64,000 bases of DNA from Microcoleus vaginatus PCC 9802. GTDB taxonomy: Bacteria > Cyanobacteriota > Cyanobacteriia > Cyanobacteriales > Microcoleaceae. How positions within the stretch are numbered: the first letter of the stretch is position 1; each line of letters begins with the position of its first letter. Under the pieces are notes generated by a model. The model was not told where the DNA came from, made no database searches, and saw only the letters and a list, made by a program, of their open reading frames with translations. The translations under genes and the position numbers were made by a program. Below are positions 39,145-48,606 of the stretch, one piece after another. The stretch covers positions 3,049,001 through 3,113,000 of the forward strand of contig CP031740.1 of NCBI GenBank assembly GCA_022701275.1. The letters are read 5' to 3'.

Positions 39145-40569
39145 ATGACTTCAACTTTACCTAGAACCAATCGAGCTAATATTTTAGTAGTGGACGATAC
39201 GCCCGAAAACCTGCGGCTGCTGGCCGGAATTTTGAGCGAAAAAGGCTATCAAGTTCGCCCCGTACCCAATGGCAAGCTAGCATTGTCTGCTGCTCAAAAA
39301 ATACCCCCGGATATAGTGTTGCTGGATATTATGATGCCGGAAATGGACGGCTATCAAGTTTGTCAGCAACTCAAAAGTTCTGAAATTACCAAAGACATTC
39401 CTGTTATTTTTATTAGTGCCATCAATGACGTGCTGGATAAAGTTAAAGCTTTTGCAGTGGGCGGAGTTGACTTTATTACTAAACCGTTTCACGTTGAAGA
39501 AGTTTTAGCCCGGATAGAAACTCATTTAAAAATTTGTTCACTGCAACAAACTTTGCAAGAAAAAAATCAAGATTTAGCAACGGCGCTGCACCAACTGCAA
39601 GCCACCCAAGAGCATTTGATTCAATCGGAAAAAATGGCAGCCCTAGGACAACTTATTGCTGGCATTGCCCACGAAATAAATACCCCCCTGGGCATTATAG
39701 GTTCCTCTATTAATAATATAGCTAATTTTTCCGACGATTTTTTAGAAAAATTTCCTGAAATTTATCAACAACTTTCTGACGAAAGCAAAGCTTATTTTTT
39801 AGCTTTACTGTACAGAGCCAGCCATCAAGAAGTTTTATTCACAAGCAGAGAGAAACGCAAATTTAAGCAGCAGTTGGCGGCGGATTTGATGGCAGAATCT
39901 GTTGAGAACTCTGAGGAAATTGCGGATACTTTAGTTGACATGGAAATATACGAAAAAATAGAAGAGTTCTTGCCGCTTTTTAAATCGCCGGATTGGGAAG
40001 TAGTTTTAAATAGTGCTTACCAGTTTGCGAGCTTTAAAAAAAGTATTAGCCTGATCCAAAGAGCAACAGCGAAGTCTGGGAAAGTAGTATTTGCCTTAAA
40101 AACCTACGCTCATTTTGATAGCAAACCAGAAAAAGTCCAGGCGAACTTGCACGATGGCATTGAAACGGTGTTAACCCTTTATCAAAATCAACTGAAACAC
40201 GGTATAGAAATAGTTAAAAATTATGGAGATTTACCCCAAATTATGTGCTATCCCGATGACTTAAATCAAGTTTGGACTAATCTCGTTCATAATGCCCTGC
40301 AAGCCATGGATTATAAAGGTATTTTGACAATTGAAACTCGGCAGCAAGAGGCAAAGATTTTCCTCAAGTTTACTGATAACGGCAAAGGTATTCCCTCAGA
40401 AGTTATTCCCAAAATTTTTCAGCCGTTTTTTACGACTAAATCTGCGGGCGAAGGTAGCGGTTTGGGCTTGGATATTGTGAGAAAAATTGTGGAAAAACAC
40501 GAAGGCACAATTGCTGTAGATTCTGTACCGGGGCAGACCACTTTTACAGTCTCGCTGCCTATTTATTAA
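39145..40569 (+). CDS. Receiver-histidine kinase (REC-HisKA-HATPase)
   Basis: 474 residues. The N-terminal receiver has DDTPENLRLL, acceptor D61 (VLLDIMMPEMDGYQV), switch FISA and Lys in FITKPF. A coiled coil (LQQTLQEKNQDLATALHQL) links it to a kinase with GIAHEINTPLGII, N-box NLVHNALQAMD, G-boxes DNGKGIPSEV and GEGSGLGLDIV. It has no membrane or sensor domain, so it should be controlled by phosphorylation of its own receiver, plausibly by the Cache kinase 7 bp upstream. Overlap with the coding style of its neighbour suggests one operon. Confidence 0.92.
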   Translation: MTSTLPRTNRANILVVDDTPENLRLLAGILSEKGYQVRPVPNGKLALSAAQKIPPDIVLLDIMMPEMDGYQVCQQLKSSEITKDIPVIFISAINDVLDKVKAFAVGGVDFITKPFHVEEVLARIETHLKICSLQQTLQEKNQDLATALHQLQATQEHLIQSEKMAALGQLIAGIAHEINTPLGIIGSSINNIANFSDDFLEKFPEIYQQLSDESKAYFLALLYRASHQEVLFTSREKRKFKQQLAADLMAESVENSEEIADTLVDMEIYEKIEEFLPLFKSPDWEVVLNSAYQFASFKKSISLIQRATAKSGKVVFALKTYAHFDSKPEKVQANLHDGIETVLTLYQNQLKHGIEIVKNYGDLPQIMCYPDDLNQVWTNLVHNALQAMDYKGILTIETRQQEAKIFLKFTDNGKGIPSEVIPKIFQPFFTTKSAGEGSGLGLDIVRKIVEKHEGTIAVDSVPGQTTFTVSLPIY

Positions 40570-40779
40570 ACACAACTTACCTGTAGGAGGCTGATTCCCC
40601 GTGACACTCGTCGCTGTCTCGCTGACAAATACAAGATTTATTACAAGAAATTGGGTTTATCTTCGGAAGTCCTATTAAAATAAGATAGGGGACAGATATG
40701 CTGCATCCTTGCCCGAAATCAATAATGTAAAAGCAAGTCATGTCAGTAAACCTACTAAAATTTAAGCAGAGAGGAAAAG

Positions 40780-41172
40780 ATGAATAAGCCTATAATTCTT
40801 TGCGTTGATGATGAACCGGATATCTTGAATACTCTCAAGATGCAGCTCAAAAATGAATTTAAAAATGCTTACTTTTATGAATTAGCTGAAAGTGGTGATG
40901 AAGCTTTAGATTTACTGGAGGACTTTCAAGAAAAAGCTCAGGTGATTGTGGTTGTTTCTGATTGGCTGATGCCTGGAATTAAAGGTGACGAACTTTTAAT
41001 TAAAGTTCACCAAAAATATCCTAAAATTATTAAAGTAATGTTGACGGGACAAGCGGATGCAGCGGCTGTTCAGCGGGCAGTAGAAGAAGCAGATTTATAC
41101 TGTTGTTTGTACAAACCCTGGCAAAGCAAAGACTTAATAGAGATTATAAAATCGGGGCTGGCTAAGTTATGA
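40780..41172 (+). CDS. Single-domain response regulator
   Basis: 130 residues, a stand-alone receiver: acidic pair D10/D11 (ILCVDDEPDILNTLK), acceptor D61 (VVSDWLMPGIKGDEL), Thr in VMLTGQAD and Lys in CLYKPWQ. There is no output domain, so it probably shuttles phosphate or regulates by binding. It is a close relative of the N-terminal receiver of the next protein, with which it overlaps by ATGA, implying translational coupling and a recent duplication. Confidence 0.93.
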   Translation: MNKPIILCVDDEPDILNTLKMQLKNEFKNAYFYELAESGDEALDLLEDFQEKAQVIVVVSDWLMPGIKGDELLIKVHQKYPKIIKVMLTGQADAAAVQRAVEEADLYCCLYKPWQSKDLIEIIKSGLAKL

Positions 41173-43739
41173 AAAAACCTGTGATTGTTTGTATTGATGA
41201 TGAACCTGACGTTTTGAATAGTTTAAAGATTGAACTGAAAAAGGTGATCGGCGATCAGTGTATAATTGAAACCGCTGAAGGGGGGGCTGATGCTTTAGAG
41301 TTGCTGGCTGATTTGCAGGCAGATGAATACGAGATTGCTTTGGTGCTTTCCGATTATATCATGCCGGATATTAAAGGTGATGAACTGCTCAGAAGAATTC
41401 ACGAAAACTCGCCGGAGACGCTGACCATTATGCTAACGGGGCAAGCAGATTTGGAAGCCCTGAGTAATGCTATAAAGTATGCTAAATTGTACCGTTATAT
41501 TCCTAAACCTTGGCAAAATGAAGACTTAAAATTAACGGTAGTAGAAGCAGTTCATAGTTATTTGCAAGATCAAAAATTAACAGATGAAATTCATAAGCGC
41601 CAAGAAGTAAACGAGGAGTTAAAGCTAGTAAATGAGGCGCTGTCTGCGAGTGAAAGCCGCCTGAGTCAATTTTTAGAAGCTTTGCCAGTGGGGGTATCTG
41701 TTTATCATCCCGATGGTTCGATCGCCTATTTAAACCAGGCAGCGCGGGATTTGCTGGGTGCAGACACGATCCCGGAAAGCACTGCGGAACAATTAGGTGC
41801 CACTTATCAACTTTATGTTGCCAATACTGATGAGCTGTACCCGCCGGATAATCTGCCAATTTTGCGGTCACTGAAAGGAGAATCTGTCAAGGTTGACGAT
41901 CTAGAAATCCGTCAAGATGGCAAAAGAATTGCGATCGAGATCAATACCACGCCGATTTTTGACGCTAGCGGAAATATTGTTTATGCGATCGCAGCTTTTC
42001 AAGATATTAGCGATCGCAAACAAGCTGAAAAAATACTAGCAGATTACCAGCACACATTAGAAGCCCAAATTGAGGAACGGACAGAACAACTGCAACAAGC
42101 CGCATTAGCTGCTGAAGCAGCAAACAAAGCTAAAAGCACCTTTCTTGCCAATATGAGCCACGAGTTACGCACCCCTCTCAATTCTATACTCGGGTTTGCA
42201 CAAATCATGGAACCCAGCCCGGATCTTAGTGTCGAAAACCGAGAAAATATGAGAATTATTCGCCGTAGTGGCGAACACTTGCTCACCTTGATCAATGAAG
42301 TCTTAGACTTGTCAAAAATCGAAGCGGGGCGGATGACGCTCAACCCGAAAAACTTCGACCTCTACCGCTTGCTTGACGATTTGCAAGATATGTTTCAACT
42401 GCGGGTAGAGAATCAAGACTTGCAGTTGCGTTTCCAGCGCGATGCTGACGTTCCTCAGTACGTGCGAGCCGATGACATTAAACTGCGGCAAGTGCTGATT
42501 AATCTTCTGAGTAATGCGATTAAGTTTACGCAAACAGGCGAAATTATCTTAAGAGTTATAAAGTTAGAAAAATCGGGATATCTGGATTTATTGGATAGTC
42601 CCACCGCTTGCTTTGATACCACAAGAAGTATTCGGGATTTTTCGAGAACTAGCAGTGATTTTGCAAGGGATCGATGGAGGGATGAGGCTGAGGATTCAAC
42701 TGTGCCAGCTTTTTTCCTTCTGTTTGAAATTGAAGATACAGGAGTTGGCATTGCTCCCGAAGAATTGGGCAATATTTTTAAGGCTTTTGTGCAAACAGCT
42801 TCCGGTAAAAAAAATCCGAAAGGTACGGGTTTAGGATTGAAGATCAGCCGTCAATTTGTCCGCCTGATGGGAGGAGAAATTGTCGTAGAAAGTGAACTGG
42901 AACTCGGCACCACTTTTAAATTTGAAATTCCAGTCGGTGCAGTTTATGCTGCTGAGCTTCCAGATCCGCAACTTAACCGCGAAGTTAGTGGGTTGGAACC
43001 CAATCAACCGTGCTACCGGATTTTAATTGTGGACGATCGCGAAGACAACCGCCAACTTTTAGTCAAAATGCTTTCTCCTTTAGGTTTCGGGGTGGAACAA
43101 GCCACCAACGGCCAGGAAGCAATAGAAATGTGGGAAAATTGGCATCCGCATTTAATTTTGATGGATGTGCGAATGCCAGTGATGGACGGCTACGAAGCTA
43201 CTAAACAAATTAAGGCTAGAATCAAGCAGAGAGAGCAAGAGCAGCAAGGAAATGGGGAAATGAATATTTCCCATCCCGACTCCCCGATTCCGAAGATTAT
43301 TGCTTTGACAGCTAGTACAATTGAAGGAAAGCGATCGTTTGCTTTATTGGTCGGCTGCGACGATTTTATTAGCAAACCTTTCCGCAAAACAGATATATTT
43401 GATACCCTCAGCAAACATTTGGGGGTGAAGTATGTCTACTCTAACTCAACGGACTTTATCTCAACAGGCGATCGAAATAATTTATCTGGCTCCCTCCCTA
43501 AAGCTGCGCTTGCTTATTTACCTACACTTCCCGCAGAATGGATAGACAACATGAAGCAGGTAATTCGCAGTGCTGATTTTGACTTAATTGTCAGAACAAT
43601 TGACGAAATAAGGGAGCCTCATCCTGAATTGGCGGAAATCCTCCAGGGTCATCTCGATAATTTTGATTACCAGAAAATTCTCAATTTAATTGCCGAGGCG
43701 GAGGAATCAGATCATGCAGATGAAGGCGGAACAAACTGA
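41169..43739 (+). CDS. REC-PAS-histidine kinase-REC hybrid
   Basis: 856 residues. Receiver with D62 (VLSDYIMPDIKGDEL), a coiled coil, a PAS domain (SRLSQFLEALPVGVSVYHPD), HisKA with H331 (NMSHELRTPLN), the ATPase (NLLSNAIKFTQTG, DTGVGIA, PKGTGLGLKIS), then a second receiver with D666 (ILMDVRMPVMDGYEA). The C-terminal helical tail LPAEWIDNMKQVI to YQKILNLIAEAE is shared with the kinase at 35187. It is cytoplasmic, with input through the first receiver and PAS. It overlaps the preceding gene by 4 bp and the following one by 26 bp. Confidence 0.93.
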   Translation: MKKPVIVCIDDEPDVLNSLKIELKKVIGDQCIIETAEGGADALELLADLQADEYEIALVLSDYIMPDIKGDELLRRIHENSPETLTIMLTGQADLEALSNAIKYAKLYRYIPKPWQNEDLKLTVVEAVHSYLQDQKLTDEIHKRQEVNEELKLVNEALSASESRLSQFLEALPVGVSVYHPDGSIAYLNQAARDLLGADTIPESTAEQLGATYQLYVANTDELYPPDNLPILRSLKGESVKVDDLEIRQDGKRIAIEINTTPIFDASGNIVYAIAAFQDISDRKQAEKILADYQHTLEAQIEERTEQLQQAALAAEAANKAKSTFLANMSHELRTPLNSILGFAQIMEPSPDLSVENRENMRIIRRSGEHLLTLINEVLDLSKIEAGRMTLNPKNFDLYRLLDDLQDMFQLRVENQDLQLRFQRDADVPQYVRADDIKLRQVLINLLSNAIKFTQTGEIILRVIKLEKSGYLDLLDSPTACFDTTRSIRDFSRTSSDFARDRWRDEAEDSTVPAFFLLFEIEDTGVGIAPEELGNIFKAFVQTASGKKNPKGTGLGLKISRQFVRLMGGEIVVESELELGTTFKFEIPVGAVYAAELPDPQLNREVSGLEPNQPCYRILIVDDREDNRQLLVKMLSPLGFGVEQATNGQEAIEMWENWHPHLILMDVRMPVMDGYEATKQIKARIKQREQEQQGNGEMNISHPDSPIPKIIALTASTIEGKRSFALLVGCDDFISKPFRKTDIFDTLSKHLGVKYVYSNSTDFISTGDRNNLSGSLPKAALAYLPTLPAEWIDNMKQVIRSADFDLIVRTIDEIREPHPELAEILQGHLDNFDYQKILNLIAEAEESDHADEGGTN

Positions 43740-45372
43740 AAACTATCAAGCAGATATTTTAGTAGTTGACGATACGCCAGATAATCTGCGTTTGTTGATT
43801 AGAATTTTGCAAAAAAATGGCTATAAAGTTCGACCAGTTACTAATGGTTTTTCGGCGTTAGATGCAATTCAATCTAGCGCACCCGATTTGATTTTACTCG
43901 ATATTATGATGCCGGATATTGACGGCTACGAACTATGTAAGAAATTAAAATCAGAATCGGAATTTAGGGAAATTCCCATCATTTTTCTCAGCGCGCTAGA
44001 AGAAGGAATAAATAAAGCCAAAGCTTTTGAAGTTGGCGGAGCAGATTATATCACCAAACCTTTTCAAGTAAAAGAAGTATTGGCGCGAGTGAGCAATCAG
44101 CTTACTGTGCGTTCATTGCAAATACAATTGCAAGAAAAAAATCAAAAATTGACCGCTCAAAATATCCAGTTGCATCAGGAAATCGCGGAACGCCACCAGG
44201 TAGAAATGGAAACAAGATTGCTGCTGCAGGCCACTCAAGCTATTAGCAAATCTGAGGATTTTGAGTCGGCTATAGATGTGATTTTAGGTTTAATTTGCCA
44301 AACTATTGAATGGAATCTGGGCGAAGCTTGGATTCCTTGCAGTGAGGGGTTTTTAAAATGCGCTACAGGCAGGTACGTCAGCGACTTGAGGTTTGCCCAA
44401 TTCCGACAAACAAGTTGGCAGTTGATTTTTGCTCCCAGTGTGGGACTCCCAGGCAGGATTTGGCAGTCGCAGCAGTCTGAATGGATCGATGATGTTTCTA
44501 CTGCACCGGAACAAGTTTTTTTACGCGCGGAAATTGCGGTGAGTGTGGGATTGAAAGCGGCTTTTGGGGTGCCAATTTTGGCCGACAACCAAGTGTTAGC
44601 TATTTTGATTTTTTATCGCGAAAAAGTTCTGAAATGTCAGCCGCGCTTGTTGGAATTAGTGAGTGCGGTTGCTACGCAGCTAGGTTCGTTGATTCAGCGG
44701 AAACAAGCTGAAGCAGCGCTGAAAGTGCAACAAGGACAAACCGAGAAATTGCTGCTGAATATTTTACCGAAACCTATTGCAGATCGCTTGCAAAAAGAGC
44801 AAAAGTTGATAGCGGATCATTTTGATGAGGTGAGCGTCTTGTTTGCTGATTTGGTGGGTTTTACAGAGTTTTCGGCTCACAAAAGTCCGACGCAGTTGGT
44901 AGAAATTTTGAACGGGATTTTCTCGGAGTTCGATAGGTTGTCTGAATTGCACGGGTTGGAAAAGATTAAGACGATTGGGGATGCTTACATGGTGGTTGGG
45001 GGTTTGCCGACGCCGCGGGAGGATCACTGTGAGGCGATCGCACTTTTAGCTTTGGAGATGCAGGCAGCTTTGAGGAGGTTTAATGCCAAAATGGGAGAAA
45101 ATTTTCAATTGAGGCTCGGAATTGACAGCGGTTCGGTGGTGGCTGGAATTATTGGGATTAGTAAATTTAGCTATGATTTGTGGGGGGATACTGTTAATGT
45201 TGCTTCACGCATGGAATCTAACGGATTGCCTGGTAAAATTCAAGTGACGGCGGCGACTTACGAGCGTTTGAAAGAGCAGTTTGTTTTGGAAAAACGGGGT
45301 TATATCCCGATTAAAGGTAAAGGAAGAATGCTGACTTACTGGTTAATTGAAGAACAAAAGAAATCTTTTTAG
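43714..45372 (+). CDS. REC-GAF-class III adenylate cyclase
   Basis: 552 residues. A receiver (acceptor D63 in LLDIMMPDIDGYE), a coiled coil and a GAF domain precede a class III cyclase. Metal aspartates D379 (FADLVGFTEF) and D423 (TIGDAYM) are present. The purine-selecting pair is K419 (KIKTIGD) and D488 (SYDLWGD), the adenylate rather than guanylate pattern. The transition-state pair N495/R499 (NVASRME) is intact, so it should make cAMP. ATG 43714 follows GGAGG at a good distance; TTG 43690 is an alternative. The start lies 26 bp inside the hybrid kinase gene. It is the only effector with a recognisable second messenger in the cluster. Confidence 0.93.
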   Translation: MQMKAEQTENYQADILVVDDTPDNLRLLIRILQKNGYKVRPVTNGFSALDAIQSSAPDLILLDIMMPDIDGYELCKKLKSESEFREIPIIFLSALEEGINKAKAFEVGGADYITKPFQVKEVLARVSNQLTVRSLQIQLQEKNQKLTAQNIQLHQEIAERHQVEMETRLLLQATQAISKSEDFESAIDVILGLICQTIEWNLGEAWIPCSEGFLKCATGRYVSDLRFAQFRQTSWQLIFAPSVGLPGRIWQSQQSEWIDDVSTAPEQVFLRAEIAVSVGLKAAFGVPILADNQVLAILIFYREKVLKCQPRLLELVSAVATQLGSLIQRKQAEAALKVQQGQTEKLLLNILPKPIADRLQKEQKLIADHFDEVSVLFADLVGFTEFSAHKSPTQLVEILNGIFSEFDRLSELHGLEKIKTIGDAYMVVGGLPTPREDHCEAIALLALEMQAALRRFNAKMGENFQLRLGIDSGSVVAGIIGISKFSYDLWGDTVNVASRMESNGLPGKIQVTAATYERLKEQFVLEKRGYIPIKGKGRMLTYWLIEEQKKSF

Positions 45373-45440
45373 TTTTTTGATGTAAATTTCAATTAATATG
45401 AAAACTAGACCGCATTTATACTTTCAGGAGGGCTAATCCT

Positions 45441-45956
45441 TTGCAAACATTTGAAACAAAATCGCCGACAGCATGGAAAAAAGTTCTGGTTATTTTAATA
45501 TCACTGCTAGCAGTAGCGGTACTGTCGATCGCTAGTTTTATCGCTATACCAGGAGAAAAAACAATGTTTGCTGGAACAAGACCTGCCAATATCGGGATTC
45601 AGTCAGGAAAACTCGCAGCGTGCCCGAGTGCCGCCAACTGCGTCAGCAGCTTCAGTCAAGATGCCGAACACAAAATTGAGCCTTTGGGATACACTTCGTC
45701 CCAGAGTGAAGCGATGGTAAAGCTCCAAGGGGCGATCGAGTCCTATGGAAAAACTAAAATTATCACGGCAACTGATAATTACCTCTATGCGGAGTTCACC
45801 AGCGCTTTAATGGGCTTTGTTGATGACGTTGAATTTTTGGTAGATGATGAAGCAAAAGTTATCCATGTGCGATCGGCTTCGCGTCTGGGAGAGTCGGATA
45901 TGGGAGTTAACCGCAGTCGGATAGAAGCTATCAGAACTCAATTCAATCAACTCTGA
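45441..45956 (+). CDS. DUF1499 family membrane-anchored protein
   Basis: 171 residues from TTG 45441 (MQTFETKSPTAWKK), preceded by AGGAGG. One membrane segment at about residues 15-35 (VLVILISLLAVAVLSIASFIA) should anchor it, with the rest outside the cytoplasm. The DUF1499 core has LAACPSAANCVSSFSQD, TDNYLYAEFTSALMGFVDDVEFLVD and HVRSASRLGESDMGVNR. The two cysteines in the first motif could form a disulfide. The function of the family is unknown. A terminator follows. Confidence 0.88.
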   Translation: MQTFETKSPTAWKKVLVILISLLAVAVLSIASFIAIPGEKTMFAGTRPANIGIQSGKLAACPSAANCVSSFSQDAEHKIEPLGYTSSQSEAMVKLQGAIESYGKTKIITATDNYLYAEFTSALMGFVDDVEFLVDDEAKVIHVRSASRLGESDMGVNRSRIEAIRTQFNQL

Positions 45957-46346
45957 ACTTAAAATTTCTAACTTTCCGGAAGCCCCTCTCCTGCAAGATG
46001 AGGGGCTTTGATATTTGGCTATTACTATGTAATGTTGATTTTTCACCACCTAGTTAACAATTATTAACAGTAGGCACAGCGCAAAGGAGTCTCCTGCAGG
46101 GGGAGTAGGACACAGCAATGCGGTGCCCCTACGGTTGGCTTTGAGTTTTAATACTTGTTATAAGATTGATGATTGTATAGTTTTACAATCTTTAAAATAG
46201 CTGAGCGCGCTAGCACAGAAGCAGAGAGGCCGTAGTATTCCTATAGTATTAAACACCCTAAATTATACACTTCTGACTTTAGGGAGAGGGAACTGAACGA
46301 ATTAATTTCTACTATTAATGGAAGTAGAGCAAAGAGGAAAAAACAC
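45957..46346. other. Intergenic region with terminator and repeat
   Basis: It contains the hairpin at 45980-46008 and a palindrome near 46107-46124 (GGACACAGCA, ATGCGGTGCC) related to 5710-5875. Otherwise it holds the promoter region of the DUF2382 gene. No gene is seen. Confidence 0.55.
45980..46008 (+). terminator. Rho-independent-like terminator after the DUF1499 gene
   Basis: AAGCCCCTC and GAGGGGCTT pair perfectly (9 bp) around an 11-base loop, followed by TGATATTT. It starts 24 bp after the stop codon. Confidence 0.75.
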
Positions 46347-47201
46347 ATGGCACTTCAAAGATTGGCAGAATTTTATCCTAACTATCAGGAAGAGATCTTT
46401 GCTGGAGACGACATCAAGGGATTTGATGTTTATGCTGGCGACTCTGATGAAAAAGTAGGCACTGTTTATGATGCTTTGGTTGATGACACTGGTCGTTTCC
46501 GCTATCTGGTAATTGATACCGGTATTTGGATTTTTGGCAAAAAAGTATTGTTGCCAATCGGCTCGGCTCGCTTCGACTACGGAGCCCGTCGCGTCCACGC
46601 CACAGGTCTTCGCAACAAAGCTCAAGCAGAACAATTGCCGGCTTACAATGAATTAGAAGCAGTAGATTACGATCGCGAAGAACAGGTAAGAGGCGTCTAC
46701 CGCACTCAAGAAAGTGCCGCTCCAAGCACTGCAACTGCTGCTAGCTATGATCGCAGCAGCTACAACTACGATATGGACCGCCCCCTCTACGAAACCAACG
46801 AACAGCAGCACCAAAATCTCAAGCTTTATGAAGAACGCTTGATAGCCAACAAACACCGCGCAAAAACAGGCGAAGTAGCTGTTAGCAAGCGCGTGGAAAC
46901 TGAAACAGCGCGAGCTTCAGTACCCATTGAAAAAGAACGAGTCGTAATTGATCGAGTAACCCCGGTAGAAGCAGGTCGAGTAGTTTCAGTCGGTGAGGCT
47001 GACTTCCAAGCAGGGGAAGTTGCACGCATGGAAGTCTACGAAGAAACGGCTGACATTCACAAGGAAGCTTTCGTCCGGGAAGAAGTCAACGTCAGAAAAG
47101 AAGTTGTTCGCACCACTGTTGAGGGCGAAGAAACCTTGCGTCGTGAAGAATTAGAGGTTAAGACCGATGGAACTGCGGTTGTAGATAATAAAAACATCTA
47201 A
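46347..47201 (+). CDS. PRC-barrel/DUF2382 stress protein
   Basis: 284 residues. An N-terminal PRC-barrel (FDVYAGDSDEKVGTVYDALVDDTGRFRYLVID) precedes a C-terminal DUF2382 (YsnF-type) domain rich in charged pairs (LKLYEERLIANKHRAKTGEV, VEKERVVIDRV-like, GEETLRREELEV). A Glu/Arg-rich linker separates them. Such proteins are linked to osmotic, heat or desiccation stress in cyanobacteria and Deinococcus; the molecular role is unknown. No signal peptide. GAGGAAA precedes ATG 46347. A second DUF2382 gene follows about 220 bp downstream. Confidence 0.88.
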   Translation: MALQRLAEFYPNYQEEIFAGDDIKGFDVYAGDSDEKVGTVYDALVDDTGRFRYLVIDTGIWIFGKKVLLPIGSARFDYGARRVHATGLRNKAQAEQLPAYNELEAVDYDREEQVRGVYRTQESAAPSTATAASYDRSSYNYDMDRPLYETNEQQHQNLKLYEERLIANKHRAKTGEVAVSKRVETETARASVPIEKERVVIDRVTPVEAGRVVSVGEADFQAGEVARMEVYEETADIHKEAFVREEVNVRKEVVRTTVEGEETLRREELEVKTDGTAVVDNKNI

Positions 47202-47422
47202 ACCAATCGCAACAGGTATTGCATAGGAATTTCGCCTTAATCACATAATTCTGTCAGGGCGCAGGTTTGATTTGATTGGTAGCGATGGCGCAATTCCTAT
47301 GTGAGCGGCGGCGGGGGTACAACACTTGTCTACTTTTGGCAAAGTTGATGCACTTTCCCCGCCTTTACCAATTTACCGTTACCACCTCATAATAAAAATC
47401 CCTAAGCAGGAAAGTTTAAAAA

Positions 47423-48316
47423 ATGAACGGTCAAGCATCAGCAGAAAAGATAGCAACTGCCCAATCAATAACCCGTCTCAACCGGGTGCCTGAAAAAGTC
47501 AGAACTAAGCTAAAAAGTTTTACCGTCAAAGACAACAAAGGTCAGTTGGTAGGCAAAGTTAAAGATGTCTATTTTGATGCTAAAGGTCAGTTAAACTTTG
47601 TGGTAGCCGGGCTAGGTAGCGAAAATACCCGCGCTTTTTTATTAAGTATTAAGCTGCTCAAAAAAGTCGATTATCACCAAAAATCGCTGTTTGTAACTAT
47701 TAATTCGGATCAAGTCGATCTGCTGCCGATTGTTTCGGCAAGTGGGGGTCATCCCTATTTAGAAAATGCGTCTGAAACGCATAGTGAATTTAGCAACAGT
47801 GAGTTAACCAATCCCTCAACAGTTATGTCAAATCTAACAGATGCCGATCGCACAGATGCAAATTTGGAGACAGATGAGGATGAGGAAAACTTCGATATTG
47901 TCGATCAAGAAGTAATTCGCCTGCTAGAAGAACGATTGGTGATCAATCGCAGCAAGCGCAAAGTTGGCGAAGTCATAGTGCGTAAAGAAATTGAAACTCG
48001 GATGGTACAAGTACCCATCCAGTGGGAAAAGCTGATTGTCGAACAAGTCGGCGACGATCCGAAGGTGTTGGCAGAAATAGATTTAGGCGAGGGCAACATC
48101 ACCGGTATAGATTTGACGGAGATTAAGAGCGATCGCCAAGAACCGACCGTTAAGGCTGAATTTACCTCTGTGCAGAAAGCTAGCAAGATCTTAAATTCGA
48201 TCGCCTCTCAACCCCGTCACGGTTGCGTCAAAGTCCGCCTAGAACTCGTTCTCGAAGACAAGCAACTGCAGGATACTTACCAAAAATGGATGACGGAACA
48301 CCACTCCGAGAGTTAA
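47423..48316 (+). CDS. DUF2382 protein with PRC-like N-terminus
   Basis: 297 residues. The N-terminal region (KLKSFTVKDNKGQLVGKVKDVYFDAKGQLNF) is PRC-barrel-like, the middle is acidic (DEDEENFDIVDQ), and the C-terminal part is DUF2382 (IRLLEERLVINRSKRKVGEV, IRKEIETRMVQVPIQWEKL). It appears to be a diverged paralogue of the gene upstream and may act in the same stress response. It starts at ATG 47423 with CAGGAAAG upstream. Confidence 0.85.
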   Translation: MNGQASAEKIATAQSITRLNRVPEKVRTKLKSFTVKDNKGQLVGKVKDVYFDAKGQLNFVVAGLGSENTRAFLLSIKLLKKVDYHQKSLFVTINSDQVDLLPIVSASGGHPYLENASETHSEFSNSELTNPSTVMSNLTDADRTDANLETDEDEENFDIVDQEVIRLLEERLVINRSKRKVGEVIVRKEIETRMVQVPIQWEKLIVEQVGDDPKVLAEIDLGEGNITGIDLTEIKSDRQEPTVKAEFTSVQKASKILNSIASQPRHGCVKVRLELVLEDKQLQDTYQKWMTEHHSES

Positions 48317-48457
48317 AATATTCGTCCTTTTCCCTCTAGATTTTAGCTATTAGCGAGAAACATAAATCTAAGAGGGGACTGGCGCGAGTCGTGCTGGGGA
48401 GAAAGTTCACCGCCATCTACTAAGATCATGTTCGGTAAATTAACCGTAATTTTGGTA

Positions 48458-48511
48458 GGGGCGGGTTCACCCAGATCTATAATATAAGCGTGAGATCCCT
48501 CAACCCGCCCC
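48458..48511. repeat. GGGGCGGGTT inverted-repeat element
   Basis: GGGGCGGGTT (48458-48467) and AACCCGCCCC (48502-48511) flank a weaker inner pairing (CAGATCT with AGATCC), within the gap before the glutathione peroxidase gene. It is probably a dispersed palindrome. Confidence 0.5.
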
Positions 48512-48606
48512 GACCGGAATATTGAAATTTTTAGCGCTCAACCTCTAGACAAAATTGTACCCACTTGCGGTAAAATTGTGGTGGTCAAATTTAAAAGTAT
48601 TTGAAA

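Noticed and set aside
40601-40678. 25-residue frame from GTG with AGGAGG upstream
   Set aside because: The ribosome site is good but the peptide is short and basic, shows no feature of a known family, and ends in repeat-like sequence.
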